Made by a program: the position numbers and the translations under genes
Source: Zeugodacus cucurbitae
Taxonomy: Eukaryota; Arthropoda; Insecta; Diptera; Tephritidae
Reading direction: 5' to 3'
Assembly: GCF_028554725.1 (NCBI RefSeq)
Contig: NC_071670.1
Location: 47,812,501-47,876,500, forward strand
DNA length: 64,000 nt
Notes under the pieces: generated by a model
What the model was told of the DNA's origin: nothing
The model's database searches: none
Seen by the model: only the letters and a program-made list of their open reading frames with translations
Shown: positions 36,052-47,914 of the stretch, piece after piece
How the letters are laid out: every line of letters starts with the position of its first letter
Position numbering within the stretch: position 1 is the first letter of the stretch

Positions 36052-36846
36052 CAAGTAAGGAAAGCCTAAGTTCGGTTGTACCCGAACATTTTGTACTCTC
36101 GCAAATTATTTATTTAATTTTATTAATATTATATAATACACAATTTGACCACATATTCGTCATATATATGGTATTAAGTCCATTGAAAGTTGGAAACCGT
36201 AATATTAGGTTAGAAGCACCGAGATCCTCATGGGGCCTTGAAAACCTATGGTCCGATTTTGGCGATTTTTAGAATGGGGCTGCCACACTATTAACATAGT
36301 ATTTGTGCAAAGTTCCGCATCGATATCTTCACTGGTGCTAACTTTACATATTGGAAAGTAAACTATTCAGATCGTCTTCAAAATTCTGGTATATAGGAAG
36401 TAGGCGTGGTTGTGAACAGATTTAGCCTATTTTCACAACATATCATTGCGATGCAAGGAAAATATTACAAACCAAATGTCATTCATATTAGTCGAGTAGA
36501 TTCGGAGATATGGTTTTTGACCCATAAGTGGGCGGAGCCACACCCACTTAAAATTGTGTATACTAATTTGGGTGGAACCCTTCTGTACCTTCTTTATAAT
36601 GAAAGATTTGTATAAGGTAGTATCCAAAAGAAACGATTCTAGAAAGTTTGGTTCATATAGCTTATGTAGTTTCCGAGATTTGTACAAAAAACTTTGTAGG
36701 GGGCAGGTCCATAGCTTTATTTCCATAGCTTTATTTATGGCTTAGTTATGGCACTTTATGTGTTTTCGGTTTTCGCCATTTTGTGGGCGTAGCAGTAGTC
36801 CGATTTTGCCGATTTTTTTTTTTTGCAACTTTGTTGCGAAAGTATA
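36052..36846 (-). mobile_element. DINE-1/Helentron-like element, copy H2, internally deleted
   Basis: 795 bp, same orientation as H1. Both ends are present (CAAGTAAGG with the GTTCGG hairpin at the left, TTGCGAAAGTATA at the right) but the segment containing the microsatellite has been lost and replaced by a T-rich joint near 36820-36834. Mismatches in the hairpin loop and terminal repeat show it is older than H1. Confidence 0.75.
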
Positions 36847-37265
36847 ATTAAACGAAAGGGTTTAAGAGATATAAATTTTGTTCGTTACAAAAATTGGGTT
36901 TGAACTTCCTACATTATAAAAATATAATTTTACGCAAACACAACACTGGAGGTGTGGCATCGCTTATTTGGAAATTCTCAAAATCGGAATGTTCATTTTA
37001 AAGTCCCCAAATGTCGAAGATGAGAACCTCAGTGCCAGTGTCAATTTTTTTTATATATGTAAGTAAATCTCTCTGATTTTTATAGAACATTTTCTTGTAA
37101 AAATGGGTGAAATCGGCTAATTACTTCCTAACTCCCATATTACTGATATTATGGTTTTCAAACTTCCGGTGGGTATATAACCATATATATCGGTTAATAG
37201 GTGAAATATCGTAGTAAAATTAAGTGAACGTATAATTATGGATATAATTTGGCTTGGTGGCTAAT
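36847..37265 (+). mobile_element. Fragment of diverged DINE-like family HB
   Basis: From about 36890 it matches 39450-39850: GGTGTGG..TCGCTTATTT, AAATCGG, GAAGA(T/C)GA, TAAATCTCTC, CTCCCATATTACTGATATTATGG, TCGGTTAATAGGTGAAATAT and GGCTTGGTGGC. It abuts H2 on the left and the mariner remnant R2 on the right. Confidence 0.55.
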
Positions 37266-37657
37266 ATGAAAGACATACGATCCAACAATGAGTCGAAATT
37301 ATTAAAATTTACTACCGAAATTCGAAGTCAGTGGCCTCCACTTTAAAAGCGCTATGTCCAATTTAGGATCGGCTCATTTCTGGCTAAATGGCTTCGTCAA
37401 TAAGCAAAACATGCGTTTATGGTTAAGCAGCAACCCACACATACTCCATGAGTCACTGTTGCATCCCGAAAAAATTGCGGTTTGGTGCAGTTTATGGGCC
37501 GGCGGCGTCATTGGGCTGTACTTCTTCCGTGGTGATCAAGACCGGCACGTTACTGTGAATGGGAATCGCTACCGCTCAACGATAACTGAATATTTTTGGT
37601 TCGAATTGGATGATATGGACTTGGACAATATGTGGTTCCAACCTCGAACCTCGAAAT
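37266..37657 (+). pseudogene. rosa-like mariner remnant R2
   Basis: Begins at the presumed start codon region (ATG 37266; compare ATG 57036 of R3) and runs through a frameshifted N-terminus (CAACAATGAGTCG) to the deletion joint at about 37375. It then continues in a 101-codon frame: SAHFWLNGFVNKQNMR, then SNPHILHESLLHPEKIAVWC, GVIGLYFF and YFWFELDDMDLDNMWFQ, the approach to the middle catalytic Asp, which is not reached. This is the best-preserved middle section of the family in the window. The joint is the same as in R1. Both terminal repeats and the C-terminus are absent. Confidence 0.8.
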
Positions 37658-38640
37658 AAGTGAGTGAGAAACGAAGAAACCAAAACCAAACCGAATTTCA
37701 CTAAAATAAAATAACAAACGAAATTAAAACAGAAACACTCAATATATTTCAGTCAATATTATAACAAAAAAAAATCGCAGCACAGACGTATTAGAACTTG
37801 GCTCGCTATAAAACAAAGTATAACTATAGCTAAAAGAAGGCAGAAAGGAAAGCAGAAAGGAAGGAAGAAATTGCCAAACTTCAAATATAAACAGCTTTGT
37901 ACTAATTAATACAAATGGTTTGTTGCACAACAATCGGCAATTTCAGCTGAACTGAATGCGCGCGCTGAAAGATAAAAAATTTAGTGAAAGAATTGCGAAA
38001 GTTTTCCCATTACGAACTTTTACTTTGCCGAAATATGCACACGCACATGCCGTTGCGAAATAGTTTTCCATTCCATTCGCGAATTTTTACTAATTTTCGC
38101 CGCTTGTGTGCTTAAATTTCTGCTTGAATTCTCACTTTAAAAAGTAAATAAGTAAGAGAAATATTTTTAAAGCAACTTTAGTGCGCCACATAAACCGCTA
38201 GGCTACTTAAAAACATTTGCTTTATTTAAAGTTTGTACAAACTGTGAATTTTGCGCCACCTCCTCACCCTATCCCGCTCTCTTACTCTCTCACCCTTCAC
38301 CCACACTCATTACCAATTTACTTGCCATTAAGCAGCCGCTTGTGAGCAACTTTGCCCATTTCGCAGTTTGTTCGTGGTAATTTTGCTTAGTTACTATTTG
38401 CCAGCTGTTGTTATAGTTGTTGTTGGTGTTGGTGTATGCAAAACAAGCGCTCTTAGTGCAAACTTAGAGGCATACGAAAGTTATTGTTCGTACTTTAACT
38501 GTACTTTTGCTTTGCGGCTAATTTGTTATTGTTTATGTTGTTTATATTGAAAATTATGTCGAAAGTTTTCTTTATTTGCAGTAAATTTTCGGATTTCTTT
38601 AAAATTAATAAAAAAAAATGGCATGGCGTATGAGTAACCG
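37658..38640. other. Unique island 11 with a 14-bp perfect palindrome
   Basis: Apparently single-copy DNA. AGTTTGTACAAACT at 38230-38243 is a perfect palindrome. GTTGTTG runs follow at 38405. A 60-codon frame at 38368-38550 is low in complexity and not credible. Confidence 0.4.
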
Positions 38641-39324
38641 GTATTGCATTTAAATATATGTGGGTTGACTTTAGTAAATTTAGATTTTAGATTTTAATTT
38701 CTTTTTTTATTTTGTTCAAATTTGTATATAATTAACCTGTGCCAATCCGAAATTGAAGTCAAAAGTCAAGTTCTAACGCAAGACTTAAGGAGTCGAATAT
38801 ATATATATATTTTTTTTTTCAATTTTATTTAAGTATTCTAAATCCATTTGTCATTGTAGGTCCATATGGTTAATTTGGCTTGCTCCCTATGCAATTTAAA
38901 TTTTCTTTTAAATTATATGAAATGAGTCCTTAATGTGTAACCTCTTATTTCTTTTTATAGCTGTACGGTATCCTAATCCATTTCGAAATTTAGCAAAGAA
39001 AATCTTTCTACTTTCATCCACTACATCTTCAGGAGAATTAAGGAAAGCACTTTGTAGCCAGTTAACATCGGCACATTTAAATTACGGTCCTTTACAAAGT
39101 CTTCATGATCATAACTATAATACAATTGTAATAAATTTGAAACAATATGATGGGTATATTGGGTTCCAATTTTTTTGCACAAATGGGATTTTTAGATATA
39201 TATCCCAAGCTACGTAAGCTACATATATAAAATAGGCTTACTAGACACATTTCTTTAGTAGCTTATGTTATGTTGAAAACTGCTAAACGAAAAACGCGCA
39301 TTAAAAAGAAGCACTAAATTTTAC
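38641..39324. other. AT-rich non-coding DNA
   Basis: A 94-codon frame (38933-39217) has no recognisable domain and typical AT-rich composition; I do not call a gene. Confidence 0.3.
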
Positions 39325-39993
39325 AGAAGAAATGGCAGAAAAGAGCTGTACTCAGTTTTATAAAAAATGGAAAATGGGCGTTAAACAGATTTGTTCACTT
39401 TACAATATACATATACATACATCAAGATCCAATGAAGATACCAGAACAGCTAGCTTTAAAGTAACACTATATTTGGGGTTTGGGATCACTTATTTAAAAA
39501 ATGTCGAAATCGGACTATAACTTTTCAAGGCTCCAGATATAGACAATGAAGACCATAGTGGCAACGGATAATTTTTTATCAACAATTACGGTAAATCTCT
39601 CACTCTCTATTTTAAAAAAAATTCCTAGGAAATATTTGTTTCCTAATAATGTGTCACAAAAGAGAGAAATCAAGTCATAACTTCTCTAGCTCCCATATAC
39701 CTAAAATTAGGGTTTTCAAATATCTGAAGGGCTTTATATATTTCGGTTAATATGTGAAATATCATAGCAATATGAAATTAAGGTATAATCTTGCATATAA
39801 AGTAGCTTGATGGCGAATATTAGAGAAATCAGTCAAGAAATTACTACAGACGTGACATATAATGATTTTCGTTATTCTTGTGGGATTTATGCCGAATATA
39901 TAGGTCAAATTGTTCTCATAATAAAATTACATAAATAAATTGCGAAAGTATGCAATTTTCGATTACAACCGAACTTATCCCTTCCTTTTTTGT
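39325..39993 (+). mobile_element. Diverged DINE-like element, family HB, with 3' end
   Basis: Starts in sequence like the interior of H3 (AAATGGCAGA, GCTGTACTCAG, AAAATGGGCGT), passes through the HB-specific block (39590-39850) and ends with TTGCGAAAGTATG, a degenerate hairpin and CGAACTTATCCCTTCCTT, the counterpart of the H1-H4 3' terminus. The 5' end is missing. It links the HB fragments at 13.8 and 36.9 kb to the DINE-like group. Confidence 0.6.
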
Positions 39994-41560
39994 GTTTCCT
40001 AAGTGTTATGAGGTTATTTTCGTTTTGGTGGTACCAAGAAAGATATAAAATGAAAAAAATTAAGTAAGTTGAAAACTTATATAAGTGAAACTTTTATAAA
40101 TTCAATAGTTCAATTAAGCGATATACATAAGTGATTTTAAATAATATCTGCTTTAACACAAGATTAAGCAATTGAATCGGTCATGAATATCGGTGAAATT
40201 CAAATAAATGGACTCGGTAACACTATTTAAACCATATTTCACTGTAGAACTTATACTAGCATAAAAGTGTATTTAACAGGATAGGAAAGAAAAAAATCTG
40301 TGTATTCAGAGTTGCGATAAGCGACATATATTATTGTTATATAAATAAAAATATAAAAAAAATATTTAATAAATATTATAATTCCGATTTTGCTTAAAGA
40401 AAATCTTTCCTTTTTCTACTTTTCTGTTTTCCGAACTGCTTTTCAATTCATTTTGTGCTGAAGAAACTTATTTTCTGAAAGTAACTTTTTCAAAAGTTAC
40501 AAAAATTTTCCATGAAGATTTCTTAGACTCGTGAATTGTGAATTTTTAAAAATGAAAACCTTCCTCCGAATGATATAATTTTTTTCTAGATGCCTCTTAA
40601 CTGGAAGAAATCTTTCCTCAGATAATAAGATTTCTAAGGCCGAAGCATCGAAGTAGCTAATTATCATTGAAATTCAATTCTTTAATTTAGTGTGTCGACC
40701 TCAAAATGAAACGCTATAACATTTCCATCAATACTTTCAAAAAAATTGGACGATTTAAGTTTTATTCTGGGTTTGGTACTTTTGTTTGATATCGACTCAA
40801 AAATAAAGTCTTACCTTTGAAAGTAGGATGTTTTCCATTAATGTATTTATAACAATAGGAGTAATATTTGCCAACCTTTTTTTAGTGACTCGATATGTTA
40901 AAAAATATTAAAAATAGGATTTAAAATTACCATCATAAAAGCACTTTATATAATTGATTTCAGCTATTAATTTTGAAAGAATAATTTCCAATTTTCTAGC
41001 ATCCAATAATTCCATCAAACGTTTGAAAGATGGAGAAAGACCCCATTTAAAGAAGAAGAAAGGGATGTTTTATTAGGACAATCTACCAACTAAATCAATC
41101 AACTCTATGATAAAATTACATAAACCAACTTCGAATTTACACCACATCCAAAGTATTATCCGAATCCCATCCCAGATACTTTATACTCTACTCAGAACTC
41201 AATATAATGCACACTAATCACAACATTTCCTATTACTAAGCAATATTGATGGGCTCAAACACATAACTGCAATAAGCGAGGTTTTCCACGACCCGCTCAA
41301 CTTCTCAATAGATAAATCATAAACAATAATACTTATATAGAACCAAGGACACACCCATAACTGAAATATGTCACAATTTTTACTTAGAAACTGAATATTC
41401 CTTCAATTTCCTAATCCTCTGTGTACTTAATTCGACTGATCAATTTGTTATAAAAAATATATATTAAAGGCCTCGCCTACAATATCATTTGAAGCACATA
41501 TCTTCTCCAATCTGTTGTTATCGCATTTCAATACTATCTGACTTTCCATCTACATATCTG
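39994..41560. other. AT-rich DNA with one segment shared with 44.4 kb
   Basis: A stretch of about 60 bases at 41092-41153 (GATAAAATTACATAAAC, TTCGAATTTACACC, CATCCAAA) recurs at 44402-44463. Otherwise no recognisable feature. Confidence 0.4.
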
Positions 41561-42620
41561 CCACTTTAAATATGCGCACATTCATTCAACATTTCACATC
41601 GGTACCTTTAAATAATTCAAATAAATACTCAACCGACAACCTCAAACACTTCGCATTATCCCAACTAAACCACAGACTAAAATTATAGACTCAGCTTGCC
41701 TGAGCCGCTTAAGCGATGCTTAACCACTCACCACCGACTTACGCCGAACACAAGCGCATACACCCACACATGCACGCCGAGGCGAAGATGTTTTCACAGC
41801 AGACACCTTTAAATAAATTTCTTTTGTGCGACTTTGTGCATCTTCGTTTCGCCGCTTGCGCCACTTCACCGACTTTTTGGCGGCATGCAACAACAACAGC
41901 GCGCTCAGCCAACAGCTTACTTACTGCCTGCGTAGCGGAAGTCATTCCAGCCCTCTGCTGCGCTCCAGTTATTTCATGTTTGCCTTTGGTGCTGTTTGTG
42001 TTTGTTTCTTTGTTGTTGTTGCACCGGCAACTTCAACTTCGACGTTTGCATAATGCGCGCAGGTGTCTACCGCTGCCGCTGCCACTGCCACACGGAGCAG
42101 CTGCTGTGTGCGTTCGCTTTGTTTGCCGCTACTTGCGGTTATTTGTGTCTGTATTTACAGGTGTTTGTGTGCCGAGCCGATTTCTGGCATAAAGCCAAAG
42201 TCAAATGCAACGAAGGAAAAACGAGTACAACGTTGGAAATTCCAGCAGATTACACCTGTGAAAGGCGCATCTTCCGTACTGATTGTTGTTGTTGTTGGTA
42301 TTTTCATTGTTGTTATGCATATTATTATTATTATTGCTTGCTTTGCTGGCGCTTCGGTGATTTTGTAGACCAAAGTAGTCAACACTTTTGGCCGCTTGTC
42401 TGTTTTGGTTGCGCTTTTGCTTAACCTGGATACCGTTTTACTTTTCGCTAACGGTTTCGACGGTGAGTAGGCGTGAACCCTGTCGCTATTGTTGTTCGTT
42501 ACGCTTTTGACTGGAAATGTTGTTGTTCAAATTTTTGTTGTTTTTTCTTTGGCTATTAAGTTCGAGGTCGGTGCCAAATAGTTGCAAGTAATGACGAATG
42601 GAATTTAAAGTTGGTGAATA
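41561..42620. other. Unique island 12, GC-richest
   Basis: Apparently single-copy. The plus-strand frame 41716-42192 (158 codons) and overlapping frames in the other two phases to 42424 are all open at once; the products are Leu/Cys/Val-rich strings driven by CTTTGTT and GTTGTTG repeats. No signal peptide-plus-domain layout or known motif is seen. Chance openness in GC-richer DNA is the simplest reading. Confidence 0.35.
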
Positions 42621-43806
42621 GCATTACTTTTAGAGGACACGCATTTAGCTTTAAAACACAAATAATATTAATGCATAAAAAATGTATTGAATTTGGCCTA
42701 ACATTGATTTCAAAGTTCAGTCGACCCAATAACGCACATTAATGTCGTCATACCATGTGAATCCGAAAAAAAAATACTCTAAGACTTAGCCGTTGAATTT
42801 TCAGTCCCTCTTATTCATTATCTAAATCATCAAATTTCACTTAATTTCCGGTATTTTAAATATACAATACATATTATATATTACAAAACACGAAGGAACC
42901 ACTTTGAAACCAATTTATTGAGAACCATCGGATGAAATGTCATCAAGTGTTAACTAAGATACTGTAGGGTTAGTACTAAGACTGGGATAAAGATTTTTTC
43001 TTAAGTGGTGTGATCTCTCCATCAGGAAAAAAACCTGATAATTCCATGTAGAATATTCAAAATAGTTTTGCTATCGCCCCATCGTTATTACATCGATCAT
43101 ATGCTTTGACGGTAGGTGTATAAATCTGATAGAACATTGATATGTGAACGCATGGAGTAATTAAGGTATGATCAACTTAAAGATCTGAATCAACATTCCA
43201 AGTGAATATCCGAAACTTTTTTTTTACTTATGTAAATGAAGTCTCGTAAAAATTTTTTCAGAAGCTAAATACAAAGTATAGAATGGGAAAATATCTCACT
43301 GTCTCTTATGAAGTTATAAACAAGTTAAAGATCATAATTATTGTTTAATATATGTTTTGAAATGATACTGTCAATCATTTCAAAACCTTAAAATACTTAT
43401 TGAAGTTTGTTGGAAAGGTACTAACAGTAGAGGTCATCTTTGTCGCTCGGTCACGAGGTATTTTCTCACGATCCCACCAATTATGGAATCAAATATTTAA
43501 TGGGTTATACACAGTTGCGTGATTAAAAAAAGGAGTTTTTATGACTTTTTATAGAAACACATTTTATTTAGTAACAACAAGTGATGGTAATACTAATAGA
43601 GCCTACTTTTAAGAACAAAATAGCGCCACGATTATATTAAAATATTTTAAATGACAGCGGCACTCATCATAGTCCAGCTCTTACTTTATCTTCTTTATAA
43701 TACTCTGACTTGACCTTGCACATTCAGGTATATCTCCATCAATATAAATATTTCGGATTGGCTTCAAATTATCAGAGAATATACTTAAATTGATTTGTTT
43801 AACCCA
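42621..43806. other. AT-rich non-coding DNA
   Basis: Nothing recognised. Confidence 0.3.
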
Positions 43807-44215
43807 TTGAGGGAGTCATCCCATGTGATGGGCTCAAAAACATTTTTTTTTTGTATCATAAATGACTTTCTTAACATGTCCAAAATACGGTAGTAAAGTG
43901 ATTTTTAGAAATTCGAAGTTATTTTAAAGATACAGCAGTTAGAAGAAGCAGCTGTTCGAAGCGCTCTGTTGGTTGTTGTGTTTTTCTCAAAACTATGTTT
44001 TCAAACTTTCCTCAATAGCAGCTCAAAACAGCCTAACTGAAAGACTTAAAAAATGCTCGCAGCACATGTAAATGCATGGAACGCTCTTTTATTAACCAAA
44101 AATTCCTGAAACTTCGATTTTTTATAACAAAAAACTAAAGAAAAACGTAAAATTCGCAATTGTTTTTCAAGTTTTTCGGTTTATCAAATACCAATTTCGG
44201 TATATTCGGAAAATA
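43807..44215 (+). mobile_element. TTAA-type MITE, family T2, copy c, 3'-truncated
   Basis: Opens TTGAGGGAGTCATCCCATGT; then the family order TTTCTTAACATGTCC, TTCGAAG, AGTTAGAAGAAGCAGCTGTTC, TTTCCTCAATAGCAG, GCAGCACATGTAAATGCATG. The match stops after TTTCGGTATATTC, leaving about half the element. Confidence 0.7.
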
Positions 44216-44644
44216 TTAAAAAAACGAATCGAAGCGATAAAAGATAATTCTGAAGGGTGTTTCGACCTGTTCAATCATATTAAACTCTAATTTTTGTAAT
44301 GAACGAAATATAGCACCAGCATTAGAAGTAGTGTAACAGAATCCAATGAAAAAAAACAGAATGAAAAAAAAAATGTTTCATAAATACAATACACCGTGTC
44401 ACAAATCAAAGAACTCCATGATAAAATTATATAAACGAATTTCGAATTGTCGCCGCATTCAAATCCGGGGCCAAAGACTTAGGGTATAAAGGATAGGTAA
44501 TTGCAGACCTATTACGAAATAAAAGACAAACTGTTTAACAGAAAAAATTAAATTCAAATTCAAATGTGATTTTTTTCAAAGCGATACGAAATCTTTAAAA
44601 AATAAATTATTGCCAATGATATTAAAGATTTGTTGAACGCTTTT
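44216..44644. other. AT-rich spacer with segment shared with 41.1 kb
   Basis: 44402-44463 resembles 41092-41153 (see there). Nothing else. Confidence 0.35.
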
Positions 44645-45044
44645 TAGCCTTTTTACATAGGAGCTAATTAATCAATAAACCGGCCTCTGCTCGATTAAAA
44701 CGCTTTTTAAGGTCGATTTACCATACGCAATAAAATCTACATTAATTTTTAAGTGAATTTCATTCCAGTTGAAAATGAAATGCAACTCTGAGACAAAGAC
44801 CGTATTTGTAATTATATATACGTTTTTTGTCTGCGAGTTGTTGGTTACGCTTCACGACGGTAGATGTCGCTGCTAAAAATAGCAATCAGCTGATGATGAC
44901 ACTTACCAACTTCTTAGGAAATCCAAAAACAAAAATGTATAACAGCTGATCGGTTGTCGTGTAGCCGGTAGTGTGAAGGGCCAAAACTGGGTTTTCAATC
45001 AAAAATTTTGATTTATCAATTAATTTGACTGTGTGAAGAATAGC
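44645..45044 (+). mobile_element. TA-type MITE, family A, copy 3
   Basis: About 400 bp, same orientation as copy 1. Terminal repeats are decayed (left TAGCCTTTTTACATAGG, right GTGTGAAGAATAGCC). It keeps interior pieces that copy 1 has lost, such as the TCGATTAAAACGC segment also present in copy 2. Confidence 0.8.
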
Positions 45045-45129
45045 CTCTCTATTGCTGATAAGAAATGAAGCAAAAGCTATACCGCACCAATAAAGCTATA
45101 TTACATACATATGTATATGATTTAATTTT
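45045..45129. other. Short spacer
   Basis: Nothing seen. Confidence 0.3.
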
Positions 45130-46326
45130 TATACTCTCGCAACCTGTTCCACAGAGTATTATAGTTTTGTTCACATAACGGTTGTTTGTGTCACCAAGAA
45201 ATAAAAGAGTTAGATATGGGGTTATTTATATATAAATGATCAGGATGACGAGTGGATTTGAAATCCGGATGTCTGTCCGTCCGTCTGTCCGTGCAAGCGA
45301 TAACTTGAGTAAAAATTAAGATATCTTAATGAAACTTGGAACACACATTCCTCGGCACCCTGAGGAGGTCGCTTTCAAAAAGGGGCAAAATCGGTCCACT
45401 GCCACGCCCACAAAATGGCGAAAATCGAAAACCTATACAGAGTCATAACTAAGCCATAAATAATAATTATGAAAATAAAATTTGGAACATAGGATCGCAT
45501 TAGGGAGGGGCACATTTGGATGTAATTTTTTTTGAAAAGTGGGCGTGACCCCGCCCCAAATAGGTTATTTGTATATATCTCGCAAACAAATAAAGCTATA
45601 TAAACCAAACTTTCTGCAGTCGATTCTCTTACGTACCCCACCACACCCCATGAAAATAGTTGAAATCGGATAATAACCACGCCTACCTCCAATACAAAGG
45701 TTAGGATGAAAATTATTAAAAGTGGGTTAAGTCACTAGCGAAAAACGTCAGAAACACTAAATTTCACATAAAAAATGGCAGATGAAAGCTGCACTCAGAT
45801 TTTTATACAAAATGGAAAATGGGCGTGGCGTCGCCCACTTATGAGTCAAAAACCATATCTCAGGAACTACTCGACCGATTTCAATGAAACTTGGTTTGTA
45901 ATAGTTTCCTTACCTCCCAATAATATGTTGTGAAAATTGGCCAAATCGCTTCTCAACCACGCCTACTTCCTATATACCAGAATTTAGAAGTCGATCTGAA
46001 TCGTTTACTTTACAATATATAATGTAAGCACTAGTAAAGATATCGGTGCAGAACTTTGCAGAAATACTATGTTTTTAGTGTGGCAGCCCCATTCCAAAAA
46101 TCGCCAAAATTGGATCATAGGTTTTCAAGGCCCCATATATCGAACATGAGGACCTCGGTGATTCTAACCTAACATTATGGTTTCCAACTTTCAATGGACT
46201 TTATACAATATATATGACGAATATGTGGGTCAAATTGTGTACTATATTATATTAATTAAGTTAAATAAATAAATTGCGAGAGTATAAAATGTTCGGTTAT
46301 ACCCGAACTTAGCCCTTCCTTACTTG
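45130..46326 (+). mobile_element. DINE-1/Helentron-like element, copy H3
   Basis: 1197 bp in sense orientation. Starts TATACTCTCGCAACC with GAGTATTATAG completing the 5' hairpin, has the (GTCC/GTCT)n microsatellite at 45270-45292, and ends TTGCGAGAGTATA, the GTTCGGTTATACCCGAAC hairpin and TTAGCCCTTCCTTACTTG before T-rich DNA. Complete and close to H1 and H4, so a fairly young copy. Confidence 0.75.
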
Positions 46327-47470
46327 TTTTTTATTTGAAAGAGTAAGAAATGAATTACTTCTCCTATAAAAATATGTATATATAAATGTCTTATTGGTAA
46401 ATCATTAAATTTTTAACAGAGATCTTGCATTAGTGCCACTTTGAAATTCAAGTGAAATGAAAAGCAAAGCAAATTTAGTTCGAATGCATAATATTTCACT
46501 TACTCTTATTTAAAAACCACTTCAATATTTAACGCCCCTTAAACATCATGATCATAAATATTTTAACTTGCTGCACACTCTTTCAATTTCGCATTACGCT
46601 GCGCTCTAGTCAATCTTTTCCTACAACAAGTATACGAAGCTTGAATTGTAGATCACAGAATTCAGAATTCTAAATATATGCAAATCCTGGCAGCAGTAAA
46701 TCGCTAAAGAAATAAAGCAAATGCGCACTCACACACACTCTACTACAGTTATCTGGTTGCTGCGCCTTAAAGTAGACTTTCGATTTCCTGCAATATTTCC
46801 ATAAGCAATACTACAGTCATACACACTCTCCCAAATCGTCTTGGAAGTGCAATGCTATGAATTGCTAGGAAACTCTTGAGTGTCTTTCATTGGATTACAC
46901 TAAAACACAAACAAACATATTCACAAATATACATATATGATAGATGCATGCAGGCATGCATGTCTATCTCGCGCCTGCGAGTTCACTTGCTATATAATAA
47001 CAAATGAAAGCGGCGCATCCTTGCACTGCTCACGTACGTGGCACCCACACATTGCTAGGCGGCTAGGCGTCTGTCTTGAGATGCAAAGACACTGCAAAGT
47101 AGCTTAATACTTTATGCTCGCAATGAAATCCTTTTTATGATGCCATTATCCTTGTTGTTATGCTCACTATACACAGGCTTTGCAGTTGCGTGCAGCATTG
47201 GCTGGCAATGAACACATACTGAGTACTTGTAGTTTATATATATATTTATCTTTATGTGTACTTTGCTCCATGAGTGATATCGCATTCGCATAAACTCGGC
47301 AATAAACATATTTATTGCACTAACGCTTACCACACACACGTTCGCCAATGCGAGCGGAAATGATTGGCACGCGTGCTGTTAAAGCGTTTTGTTGATTCAA
47401 TTAAAGCGTTTATTGTCAATGAACTAGGCACTGATTGCTAAGTGAGGCTTTCAGTGAATATTAAAAATAG
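46327..47470. other. Unique island 13 with an imperfect 30-bp palindrome
   Basis: Apparently single-copy DNA. ATGCATGC-AG-GCATGCAT at 46944-46961 is a perfect inverted repeat that extends to GATAG...CTATC with one short bulge (46938-46969). (CA)n at 46730 and 47330. No gene supported. Confidence 0.4.
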
Positions 47471-47914
47471 TATGGGTATTTAGATTTAATAAGGAAATCA
47501 TTTCTGGTAATGTCATATCACATTTTAAAACTAAATTAAATAAATTAAAACAGAGAACTTACACAATTTTGTTACTGAGAAACTTAGATAACAAAACAGC
47601 GATGTATAAACAGTCAAGCTAAGGAAGTGGGACAGATATAAGTGTCAGTGTGGAAAATAATTGTTCGAGATTGGATCACAAGAAAAGAAAGCTCTGTCAC
47701 TCAACTGTTACACCTATCACCTTGAAAAATCACAGGCACAAAAACACGTTTGGGTTATGAACCTGTGCTTGAAAGAGTCAAAAATCCAGAGAACAACCTT
47801 ACTGCAGAGTTATTTCCAAATAAAATTTTCAACATTCTCACAAAAAAATGTATAGGACTTGGATAATTTGTTGCCTACGTTTAAGGTCATAATTAACAAA
47901 TTAAATTTAACACC
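47471..47914. other. AT-rich spacer
   Basis: A 64-codon frame (47661-47855) has no recognisable domain. Confidence 0.3.

Noticed and set aside
41716..42424. Several overlapping open frames up to 158 codons as host genes
   Set aside because: All three plus-strand frames and part of the minus strand are open together, the products are low-complexity, and no known motif is present; GC-rich composition explains the openness.
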